From: CAZUMH01 sp964621645
GTDB taxonomy: Bacteria > Zhuqueibacterota > QNDG01 > JAGLOF01
Length of the DNA: 15,952 nucleotides
NCBI GenBank assembly: GCA_964621645.1
Contig: CAZUMH010000084.1
Location: 1-15,952 of the forward strand
Direction of reading: 5' to 3'
Under the pieces are notes generated by a model that was not told where the DNA came from, did not search any database, and saw nothing but the letters and a program-made list of their open reading frames with translations. Made by a program: the position numbers and the translations under genes. How positions within the stretch are numbered: the first letter of the stretch is position 1; each line of letters starts with the position of its first letter. Below, in pieces: positions 8,420 through 14,999 of this stretch.

Positions 8420-8797
8420 ATGGGTAAAGATAAGATTGCCAAGAAAGAAGCAAAGGCAAAAATTAAAATAGCCAAAGCCCAGGACAAAACCGTCTTGACG
8501 GATGAAACATTACAAAACATGGTGCGTGACAGCGGCCGTCTGCCGGATTCGGTGGAAATGCATATTCGTAAAACCGGCGGTCACTCCGAACTGATACTCA
8601 CCGGACTGAATGATGAACAGGTGGGCCGGATAATACCCCAGGTGGCCCGGGAGATCCGCATCGCCGTGACCGAAGACCAACACACCGTTAAGGCGGGTCT
8701 GATGCGCTTCATGCGGGAAGGTCTATTCCAGACGTTGATCAAGGTGCTGGCCGGACTCATCGTCGGCTATCTGCTCATGCGGCTCGGGTTTCGTTGA
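8420..8797 (+). CDS. Unrecognised 125-residue protein with C-terminal membrane anchor
   Basis: I do not recognise this family. The first 22 residues are very rich in lysine and alanine (KIAKKEAKAKIKIAKAQDK), a highly basic helix. The centre (about 45-85) looks like a small folded domain with a beta-strand pair (VEMHIRKTG, SELILTG) and an amphipathic helix (NDEQVGRIIPQVAREIR). Residues 103-122 form one membrane segment close to the C-terminus, so most of the protein probably faces the cytoplasm as a tail-anchored protein. GGAGG lies nine bases upstream of the ATG. It sits between rarD (35 bases) and the M24 peptidase (26 bases), all on one strand. Good ribosome binding sites and close packing make it a real gene; no function can be given. 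Confidence 0.75.
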   Translation: MGKDKIAKKEAKAKIKIAKAQDKTVLTDETLQNMVRDSGRLPDSVEMHIRKTGGHSELILTGLNDEQVGRIIPQVAREIRIAVTEDQHTVKAGLMRFMREGLFQTLIKVLAGLIVGYLLMRLGFR

Positions 8798-8823
8798 TAT
8801 AGTATCGTAAAGAGGACTGTCAC

Positions 8824-10002
8824 ATGGTGAATGAAAAAATAAAACAGGCCGCTTCCATCCTAGAGGAAATGAACATTGATTTGTGGCTTACCTTTGTCCG
8901 CGAAAACGAAACCGTTCCCGATCCGGCTCTGGAGCTCATCCTGGGTGCAGGCTGCACCTGGGCTTCGGCGTTCCTCATCAGGCCCCAGGGCCGGCCCGTG
9001 GCCATCGTCGGCAGCCTGGACGCCCAGAACATTAAGGATCACGCCGATTACCAGGTGATTACCTACCTGGACTCAGTTAAAGAAGATCTTCTGAATTACC
9101 TTAAAAAAACCGATCCACGCCGTATTGCCGTCAATTTCAGCGTGAATGATCCCACCGCGGACGGTCTGAGTCACGGCATGTATCTCATGCTGACAGAATA
9201 CCTGGCCGGAACGCCCTGGCTGGAGCGGCTGGAATCCAGTGAACTGCTGATGGCCACCCTGCGCGGCCGCAAATCCCCGGAGGAACGGAAAAGGATCGAG
9301 AAGGCTATACAGGTCACCCTGCGGATCTTCGATCACGTGACGGCCTTCGTAAAGCCGGGCCACACTGAAAAGCAGGTACGGGATTTTATCCGGGAACAGC
9401 TGACGTCGACTGGACTGGAACCAGCCTGGGATGAAGATCACTGTCCGGCTGTCTTCACCGGGCCGGACAGCGCCGGCGCCCACGCCGGTCCCACCGATCG
9501 ACACATTGAACCTGGCCACCTTATGAATATCGATTTCGGAGTGCGGTATCGGGGATATGTTTCGGATTTGCAACGAACCTGGTATTTTCTGCGTGCAGGA
9601 GAACCCGTAGCTCCCGGGGAAGTGCAGCACGGTTTCGAGACGATCAGGATTGCCATACAAAAAGCCGCCGCCGCTCTCAAACCCGGAGTGGAAGGCTGGA
9701 CCATCGACGCGGTGGCCCGGGATTACATTACAGGAGCGGGATATGAAGAATTCCCGCACGGGCTGGGGCACCAGGTGGGTCGCAAAGCCCATGACGGTTC
9801 CGCGCTGCTCTGCCCCAGGTGGGACCGGTACAAGAAATCCCCCTTTCTGAAAACGGAGATCGGACAGATATACACCCTGGAACCGCGCCTCACCGTTCCG
9901 GGACACGGAATCGCTACCATTGAAGAAATCGTTGTCGTTACTGAAGACGGCTGCCGCTTTCTCTCCACGCCACAGGAAGAGCTGTATCTCATCTCTGCCT
10001 GA
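8824..10002 (+). CDS. M24 family peptidase, prolidase/creatinase type
   Basis: Cytoplasmic metallopeptidase of 392 residues with an N-terminal creatinase-like domain (about 1-150) and a catalytic pita-bread domain. Metal ligands are all present: D237 (NIDFGV), D248 (YVSDLQRTW), H316 (HGLGHQVG), E353 (YTLEPRL) and E367 (TIEEIVVVTEDG). H220 in the AHAGPT stretch matches the substrate-side histidine found in prolidases. It is shorter than, and different from, the aminopeptidase P homologue at 1450-2835; an Xaa-Pro dipeptidase or related activity is the most likely, but M24 proteins are hard to assign by motif and some act on other substrates. GAGGA is seven bases before the ATG. No clear terminator follows. 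Confidence 0.88.
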   Translation: MVNEKIKQAASILEEMNIDLWLTFVRENETVPDPALELILGAGCTWASAFLIRPQGRPVAIVGSLDAQNIKDHADYQVITYLDSVKEDLLNYLKKTDPRRIAVNFSVNDPTADGLSHGMYLMLTEYLAGTPWLERLESSELLMATLRGRKSPEERKRIEKAIQVTLRIFDHVTAFVKPGHTEKQVRDFIREQLTSTGLEPAWDEDHCPAVFTGPDSAGAHAGPTDRHIEPGHLMNIDFGVRYRGYVSDLQRTWYFLRAGEPVAPGEVQHGFETIRIAIQKAAAALKPGVEGWTIDAVARDYITGAGYEEFPHGLGHQVGRKAHDGSALLCPRWDRYKKSPFLKTEIGQIYTLEPRLTVPGHGIATIEEIVVVTEDGCRFLSTPQEELYLISA

Positions 10003-10087
10003 AAAAAGCCAAGATTTTTCCCGTTGAAACAAAATTAGGGCAATACGACCTGGACTGATTGGGGTTTGCAGGGTAAAATCGTGTCAC

Positions 10088-10102
10088 GAATTGAAACAAT
10101 TC
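10088..10102. promoter_or_regulatory. Palindrome, candidate operator of the metal-import cluster
   Basis: GAATTG-AAA-CAATTC is a perfect 6-base inverted repeat in an AT-rich gap of about 200 bases between the peptidase and the small membrane protein. Dimeric metal regulators (Zur, MntR/DtxR, Fur) bind sites of this kind, but it does not match a consensus I can name. The rest of the gap has no gene that I can support. Confidence 0.35.
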
Positions 10103-10206
10103 CATTAAATAACCGTCTTTAATAAAAATGGGACAAGGGGATAAATATTTTTCCCGAGCGAATTTTTCCCTTGCGAATACTTTTCATTTATTATAAATTA
10201 AGCTCA

Positions 10207-10509
10207 ATGAATAAACTGACCCAAAACAGTAAAATTCTTACCATATTATTTGTCCTTGTCTTCTTCCTGGTCATATCCTGTGTAAATTTCTTCCACACGG
10301 ACAAGGGCCCGTTTGATGATAAGAATTGCCCAGCCGATCAATTTCTTAACTCCACCCTGACAGACAGCGGCATTGATTTTATCCAGCTGCCCCATCTATC
10401 ACTGGCCAGTTATTTCGCAACGATTCCGCAACATAAATTCACTTCACACATCATCATCATCCCTTCTTCACGGTCTCCTCCCGGTACCATATTTTACACC
10501 TGTATCTAA
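10207..10509 (+). CDS. Small membrane-anchored or lipoprotein, metal-cluster associated
   Basis: A 100-residue protein of no family I can name for certain. An N-terminal hydrophobic segment (about 10-30) contains LVISC, an acceptable lipobox with C25, though the hydrophobic run continues to VNFFH. After it come H30-T-D and N40-C-P-A-D, then P-H-K histidines scattered to the end and an SRSPPG stretch. The layout (one membrane segment, FFH, CP.., PP near the end) recalls small DUF2946-like proteins found beside metal genes, in which a CPxC would be expected; here the second cysteine is D44. No Shine-Dalgarno precedes the ATG at 10207; an in-frame TTG at 10171 has none either. TTGCGA (10171-10176) and TATAAA (10192-10197) are a poor promoter pair with 15-base spacing. 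It lies 174 bases before the outer-membrane gene. Confidence 0.5.
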   Translation: MNKLTQNSKILTILFVLVFFLVISCVNFFHTDKGPFDDKNCPADQFLNSTLTDSGIDFIQLPHLSLASYFATIPQHKFTSHIIIIPSSRSPPGTIFYTCI

Positions 10510-10538
10510 ATATTCTTTAAAACCAGCCTTATCTAGCA

Positions 10539-10592
10539 GCCGATTCATCGGCATATCCCTCTACGGTTAGACAGGTCCCTTTCCTCCGAAAG
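10539..10592. repeat. Inverted repeats in the leader of the outer-membrane gene
   Basis: GCCGAT-TC-ATCGGC (10539-10552) is a perfect palindrome with two central bases. CTTTC-CTCC-GAAAG (10579-10592) forms a second small hairpin, and TCCCTT/AAGGGA (10576-10581, 10599-10604) brackets it. Together they fill the 174-base gap and could be an operator or leader structure. No T-run follows, so a terminator is unlikely. Confidence 0.35.
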
Positions 10593-10683
10593 AAAGAGAA
10601 GGGAGAGAAGCCCGGCCGACTATCCGTGTATTCAAAAGAGCAGGCGACTGTCTTTTAAGGATTAGTTCGGGAGGTAACAATTC

Positions 10684-12069
10684 ATGGAACTGTCAGGATA
10701 TAATTCTAAAGATAGAACAGCGGCAAATAGTTCTCAGTGCGGAAGCACTACCCTTTCCCCGATATTACTGCTGCTGTCGTGTCTCATCTGTATTGGACTG
10801 TGCTCTGCCGAAATCCGGGCACAAACACAAAAAGAAGAAAATATCAAGGAATTAAAAAATGAGATCGCCCAGCTGAAGATGGTAAGCGAAACGCGATTCG
10901 AGAAACTTGAAAACCAGCTGAAAAGAATACTGAACAAACTGCAAGAAACTGAAAAGGAGAACGAGATAAAGAAACTGATGGAAGAAGCGCAGCGGCTCTC
11001 ACTGCAAAAAACGGAAAAGAAAGCATCCATGGATCGTAAATTCAGCAGCGGCATCAGGCAGCAGTCGGCTCTGAACCCCAATATCAGCGTCGGCGGCGAT
11101 TATTACTACGCCTATGGCACGTCGAAGAGTGATTATAATCGTGTCCCATCAGATGGCTTTCCCGAAGTATCCTGGGGCACCGGCAAGTTCATGCTGCGGG
11201 AAATGGAAGTGGGATTTCAATCAGCGCTCGATCCCTACTCCCGGGCTAAAGTATTCTTTTCCTTCACCCGAGAGGGGGTATATCTGGAGGAAGGGTACGC
11301 ACAGTGGTTGAATATGCCGTTGAACATGAATCTGAAAATCGGTGAAATTAAGACCCAATTCGGAAAATTGAACCGCTACCATGACCACGCGCTTCCCCAG
11401 TTTGAAAGACCGCTGGTGCTCACCAATTTCTTCGGGATCACTTCCTTAAAGGGATTCGGTCTCGGCGCTAATTTTCTCCTGCCATCCATCACGGCCCAGG
11501 TGAATGAACTGGATCTTGAGATGATCGATGGCGGTATGGGGCACTGCTTTACAGATCAAGGAGACCATAGGATGATCTATGTGGCCCACCTGAAAAATTA
11601 CTTTGATATCAATCGCAGCACCTATGTTGAATTGGGCTTCAGCGGCGCCCTGGGACACAGTGATACCCTGGAAACACACCATTCAAAGGTAGCCGGAGCG
11701 GATCTGACGCTGAAATGGGCGCCCCCAGAGAGAGCCAAATACCGCGGTATAGAATGGCGCAGCGAGTTTCTCTATTCACATAAAGAAAGGACCGATGAAA
11801 TTATCAAAGCCTGGGGATTTTACTCTTCACTCCAGGCGCGCCTGAATGCCTTCTGGATTTTCAGCGCCCGCATCGATTACTCGCAGCTGCCCTGGGACAG
11901 TTCCCTGAAGGAAAACGGATTCGCCGTTTGTTTTGACTACTGGCAGAGTGAATTTGTTTTCATTCGCGCCCAATATACCCGGATCAATCGTAATTTTGAT
12001 GAGAACGATAACCGTTTCATCTGCCAGATAAACTGGGCCATGGGCCCACACAAACACGAAGCCTATTAA
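10684..12069 (+). CDS. Outer-membrane beta-barrel protein with N-terminal coiled coil
   Basis: Predicted outer-membrane porin or receptor of 461 residues. The signal peptide has an unusually long polar start (about 24 residues) before the hydrophobic core ILLLLSCLICIGLCS; cleavage near IRA-QT (47) is plausible. Residues 50-115 are a charged heptad-like coiled coil (EENIKELKNEIAQLK and onward), which may trimerise or reach across the periplasm. From about 120 the protein has alternating, aromatic-rich strands typical of a barrel, and it ends with a strand (FICQINWAMG) followed by a short PHKHEAY tail. H233 and H235 in RYHDHALPQ and the tail histidines could touch metal. GGGAGG lies nine bases before the ATG. 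It stands 42 bases ahead of the metal-binding protein gene, suggesting it admits the same ion. It lacks a TonB box and plug that I can see. Confidence 0.75.
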   Translation: MELSGYNSKDRTAANSSQCGSTTLSPILLLLSCLICIGLCSAEIRAQTQKEENIKELKNEIAQLKMVSETRFEKLENQLKRILNKLQETEKENEIKKLMEEAQRLSLQKTEKKASMDRKFSSGIRQQSALNPNISVGGDYYYAYGTSKSDYNRVPSDGFPEVSWGTGKFMLREMEVGFQSALDPYSRAKVFFSFTREGVYLEEGYAQWLNMPLNMNLKIGEIKTQFGKLNRYHDHALPQFERPLVLTNFFGITSLKGFGLGANFLLPSITAQVNELDLEMIDGGMGHCFTDQGDHRMIYVAHLKNYFDINRSTYVELGFSGALGHSDTLETHHSKVAGADLTLKWAPPERAKYRGIEWRSEFLYSHKERTDEIIKAWGFYSSLQARLNAFWIFSARIDYSQLPWDSSLKENGFAVCFDYWQSEFVFIRAQYTRINRNFDENDNRFICQINWAMGPHKHEAY

Positions 12070-12098
12070 ACCTGAAATATGAGAATAAAATCTAACGC

Positions 12099-12104
12099 AA
12101 GGAG
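12099..12104 (+). promoter_or_regulatory. Shine-Dalgarno deciding the binding-protein start
   Basis: AAGGAG is seven bases before the ATG at 12112, which opens directly into a signal peptide. An in-frame ATG at 12079 would put this site inside the coding region and spoil the signal peptide with eleven extra polar residues. Confidence 0.75.
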
Positions 12105-12111
12105 TAGAACA

Positions 12112-13149
12112 ATGAAGCCGAAATCGACATTAGCTGGCATTGGGATAATATTTCTTCTTTTCTCCGTTCGTACATCCGCGCAGGTGCACGTTGTCACCAC
12201 TTTTTCCGATTTCGCCTGCATCGCCAAGGAAATCGGGGGCGATAAAATTACCACGGAATATCTTTCCTTCGGTGACCAGGACCCCCATTTCGTTCCCCCG
12301 AAGCCCAGTCTCGCCCTAAAACTGAGGGATGCGGACATGCTGGTTTCCACTGGCTGTGATCTGGAAATGTGGCTGCCCAGTCTGATAGACAAGGCCCGCA
12401 ACAAGAAAATCATGGATGGAGCCGTGGGATTCATCACCGCCTCCCCCGGTATAGATATTTTGGATAAGCCGACCACCATAAGCCGCTCCGAAGGGGACAT
12501 TCACGTGTTGGGCAATCCCCACATTCAAACCAGTCCCATGAACTGGAAAAAAATCAGCGAAAATATTCTCATCGGACTCAAGAGGGTGGATCCCCAGAAC
12601 AGCGACTTTTATGAAGCCAACCAAAAGGCCTATGTCGATCGGGTGGACAGGGCCATGTTCGGGAATGACCTGGTGGATATGTTCGGCGGCGATCAGCTCG
12701 AAAGTCTTCTCAATGCCGGCACCCTCTTCGATTTCCTTGACAGAGAATATCAGGGAGAAAAGCTGCTTACCAAACTGGGGGGCTGGTTAAAAAAGGCTAT
12801 GCCATTCCGGGGCATAGACGTTGTTGCCTACCACAAGAACTGGAGATATTTCGCCAAAGATTTCGGGCTTAATATCGTCGCTTTTATTGAACCGAAACCC
12901 GGCATACCCCCTACCCCGAAACATGTTGAAAACATGATTAAATTGATTAAGGATTCCGATATCCGGGTGATGCTTGTTGGTTCTTATTTCGAAAAAAGAA
13001 AGCCGACAACCATCGCTCAGCGCACCGGAATTAAAGCCTTGTTCCTGCCCATATCCGTGGGAGGTACTCCGGAAGTGACAGACAATTTCAAGCTGGCTGA
13101 TCATTGGATCGATCAGATTCTGGCTGCTATATCAACAAATACCGACTAG
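12112..13149 (+). CDS. Periplasmic metal-binding protein of an ABC importer (ZnuA/TroA-like)
   Basis: Cluster A-I solute-binding protein for zinc, manganese or iron, 345 residues. The signal peptide (1-23) ends in TSA before QVHVVTTFSDF. Three histidine ligands can be placed: H59 (DQDPHFVPPKPS), H137 (GNPHIQTSP, with H131 nearby) and H241 (AYHKNWRYFAKDFGL). The histidine-rich loop of ZnuA is absent, and the final carboxylate usually found in a DPL motif is replaced: the strand reads LFLPISVGG. A helical insert of about 35 residues (near 190-230, MFGGDQLESL to GEKLLTKLGGWL) separates the second and third ligands. EPKPGIPPTPKHV matches the conserved post-ligand stretch. Three-His coordination leans towards zinc, with low certainty. 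It lies 42 bases after the barrel gene and 74 before the first permease. Confidence 0.88.
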   Translation: MKPKSTLAGIGIIFLLFSVRTSAQVHVVTTFSDFACIAKEIGGDKITTEYLSFGDQDPHFVPPKPSLALKLRDADMLVSTGCDLEMWLPSLIDKARNKKIMDGAVGFITASPGIDILDKPTTISRSEGDIHVLGNPHIQTSPMNWKKISENILIGLKRVDPQNSDFYEANQKAYVDRVDRAMFGNDLVDMFGGDQLESLLNAGTLFDFLDREYQGEKLLTKLGGWLKKAMPFRGIDVVAYHKNWRYFAKDFGLNIVAFIEPKPGIPPTPKHVENMIKLIKDSDIRVMLVGSYFEKRKPTTIAQRTGIKALFLPISVGGTPEVTDNFKLADHWIDQILAAISTNTD

Positions 13150-13210
13150 ATCTTGACGAACATGTGAGTGGTTTCTTAAGAGATATCACAAGACCACAAA
13201 CTCAAATCAT

Positions 13211-13216
13211 GGGGAG
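13211..13216 (+). promoter_or_regulatory. Shine-Dalgarno deciding the first permease start
   Basis: GGGGAG is seven bases before the ATG at 13224. The ATG at 13209 overlaps it, and the TTG at 13104 lies inside the binding-protein gene, so 13224 is the supported start. Confidence 0.75.
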
Positions 13217-13223
13217 TTTATAT

Positions 13224-14036
13224 ATGATTGATACCTTAAATTTCCTCGCCATACAGATCGTACTGCTCTTCGTGGTCACCTCGGTTCATACCTACCTGGG
13301 ACTCCACATCATCCGCCGGGGTATCATTTTCTCGGACCTTTCTCTGGATCAGCTGGCCGCCTTCGGTGTCATCGTCGGAATAGGTTTTGGCATTCAGGGC
13401 GGCACCTTTGGATCCTATATCCTTTCCTTTATCGCGGTGCTGGGTGGATCAATACTGCTTGCCTATGTCAAGCCGACCAATTCGCGGGTGCCTCATGAAG
13501 CCGTTATCGGCATCATCTACGGCCTGGCTCTGGTGGCATCCATCATGGTGGCTGACAAGACATCCGGGGGCGCTTCCTACGTCACCCAAACGTTAGCAGG
13601 GTGTATGCTGTGGATCAATTGGCCCCTCGTGATCATAACGGCGGGGAGTTACCTGATTCTGGCTCTGTTCCACATTAAATATCGGAGAAAAATAATCAGC
13701 ATTACCGAACACCCGGGCACCGTCGAAAACGAAAGATTTTGGGATCTCCTTTTTTTCATCACTCAGGGGATCATCACCGTTCTTATCGTTCCTATCGCCG
13801 GTGTGCTGTTGGCTTATGGATTCCTGATGATTCCGGCGGCCATCGCTACTCTGTTCACTAAAAACTGGATGGCCGCTTTAAAAATTGGCTGGGGAGTGGG
13901 ATTCGGAGCCTCTATAGTCGGATTATTTTCTTCTTATTATTTCAGATTACCCTACGGCCCAACCCTGGTCCTGGCTTTGGGATTCTTCTTCCTCAGCGCT
14001 CTGTTCATCAGGAGCCTGCTGCCGCAAAGAAGCTGA
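13224..14036 (+). CDS. ABC-3 family metal permease, first subunit
   Basis: Inner-membrane subunit of a zinc/manganese-type ABC importer, 270 residues with about eight hydrophobic segments. It keeps the family outline: GLHIIRRGIIFSDLSLDQLAAFG (here split as GLHIIRRGIIF and SDLSLDQLAAFG, 26-48), VIGIIYGLALV (95-104) and the C-terminal IAGVLLAYGFLMIP (191-204). The usual ISHA.LPG sequence after the first helix reads LDQLAAFG, so the conserved histidine is a glutamine. It is a paralogue of the next gene: FWDLLFFIT/FWDFLFYIT and IAGVLLAYGFLMIP/IAGVLVIFSFLIIP align without gaps. It follows the binding protein by 74 bases and the second permease starts 25 bases after it, so a heterodimer like TroC/TroD is likely. 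No ATPase gene is nearby. Confidence 0.88.
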   Translation: MIDTLNFLAIQIVLLFVVTSVHTYLGLHIIRRGIIFSDLSLDQLAAFGVIVGIGFGIQGGTFGSYILSFIAVLGGSILLAYVKPTNSRVPHEAVIGIIYGLALVASIMVADKTSGGASYVTQTLAGCMLWINWPLVIITAGSYLILALFHIKYRRKIISITEHPGTVENERFWDLLFFITQGIITVLIVPIAGVLLAYGFLMIPAAIATLFTKNWMAALKIGWGVGFGASIVGLFSSYYFRLPYGPTLVLALGFFFLSALFIRSLLPQRS

Positions 14037-14061
14037 CATTTTAGAGAGAAAGGAACCTCGT

Positions 14062-14901
14062 ATGGTGGAAATATTCCATTTTCTATTCGCGCCGCTGGTT
14101 GCCTGTATGACTATGCTGGGGCTGTTCGGATACCTTGGGATTCATGTCATCGAGCGGGAAATAATATTCATCGATATCGCCCTGGCTCAGATGGCGGCAC
14201 TGGGTTCCGCCTTCGCCCTGGTCATTCTCGGTATTTCCGAACACAGTCCGTTCTCACAACTGCTGGCCTTCGGATTTATCATCATCTCCTCTCTATTTTA
14301 CGCGAAAGTGGGAAGAAAAATTTCTCAAATATCGATCGAGACTGTTATCGGCGTCAGCTACGCCATCGCCGCTGCCGGGGCACTTTTTCTCTTGGCGATT
14401 TCAGCCGGCGGCGATGTTCATATGGAACATATGCTCACCGGAAGCATCCTATGGGCCCGTTGGACGGATATACTCATCTGTCTGGCAGCATTCATCCTGG
14501 TAGGTCTCTTTCACTATATCTTTCGAGATAAATTTCACCAGATATCGGAAAATTACCATGGGGCGGTGAAAAGCGGGATTAATACTGAGTTCTGGGATTT
14601 TCTGTTTTATATCACCCTTGGTCTGGCGATCACCCTTTCAGTACAGATCGCCGGCGTACTGGTTATCTTTTCATTCTTGATCATTCCATCCACATTCGCG
14701 GCGATATTCAGCGCTCGCAGAAAACAGCGTATTGTCATTGCCTGGATGGTGGGCACCACCGCCTCAATAATGGGATTGATTTTTTCCTATACCCTGGATT
14801 TTTCCTGCGGGCCTTCCATCGTGAGTTTTCTGGGATTGTTTGTTATCCTCGGTGCCATTTTCAAGAAACTGAAACCGGCTTCTGCCGTCCGGAAACCGTA
14901 A
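14062..14901 (+). CDS. ABC-3 family metal permease, second subunit
   Basis: Inner-membrane permease of 279 residues with about eight hydrophobic segments, the presumed partner of the preceding gene. Key stretches are GIHVIEREIIFIDIALAQMAALG (split: GIHVIEREIIF, IDIALAQMAALG; 26-48), VIGVSYAIAAAGA (95-107) and IAGVLVIFSFLIIP (196-209). The family ISHA.LPG is ALAQMAALG, again without the histidine. A periplasm- or channel-facing loop carries H120 and H123 (GGDVHMEHMLTG), absent from the first permease. AAGGA is seven bases before the ATG. This is the last gene of the plus-strand cluster; the next gene runs the other way, so the expected ATP-binding subunit is missing on this side too. Confidence 0.88.
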   Translation: MVEIFHFLFAPLVACMTMLGLFGYLGIHVIEREIIFIDIALAQMAALGSAFALVILGISEHSPFSQLLAFGFIIISSLFYAKVGRKISQISIETVIGVSYAIAAAGALFLLAISAGGDVHMEHMLTGSILWARWTDILICLAAFILVGLFHYIFRDKFHQISENYHGAVKSGINTEFWDFLFYITLGLAITLSVQIAGVLVIFSFLIIPSTFAAIFSARRKQRIVIAWMVGTTASIMGLIFSYTLDFSCGPSIVSFLGLFVILGAIFKKLKPASAVRKP

Positions 14902-14919
14902 GCCGGAGGGGTATGGTAT

Positions 14920-14974
14920 AAAAAAAGTATCAATCGAGCAGGAGCGTCCCGTTTTTACCGGGATCCTCCTGCTC
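14920..14974. terminator. Strong hairpin between convergent genes, probably bidirectional
   Basis: Bases 14936-14951 pair with 14959-14974 to give a stem of about 16 pairs with one mismatch and one G-T pair, beginning GAGCAGGAG and ending CTCCTGCTC, with a loop of mostly T. Reading leftward from nfo, seven T follow (A-run 14920-14926) after nine bases. On the plus strand no T-run follows. It most likely ends nfo transcripts and blocks read-through both ways. Confidence 0.7.
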
Positions 14975-14999
14975 ATACTATCTATTCGGGTTTTGCCAA

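Noticed and set aside
9073..10032. Open frame of 319 codons on the minus strand
   Set aside because: It is antisense to the M24 peptidase, whose five metal ligands and ribosome binding site are clear. No recognisable protein motif or Shine-Dalgarno was seen.
10128..10196. Mini open frame starting ATGGGACAAGGGG before the small membrane protein
   Set aside because: About 22 codons, no ribosome binding site and no features; could be a leader peptide but nothing supports it.
13165..13200. Imperfect hairpin between the binding protein and the first permease (GTGGT...ACCAC)
   Set aside because: Short stem with a bulge and no T-run; too weak to call a terminator or attenuator.
13104..13223. Longer N-terminus for the first permease from a TTG
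   Set aside because: It would overlap the binding-protein gene, adds a polar stretch unlike the family, and lacks a ribosome binding site; the ATG at 13224 has a well-spaced one.
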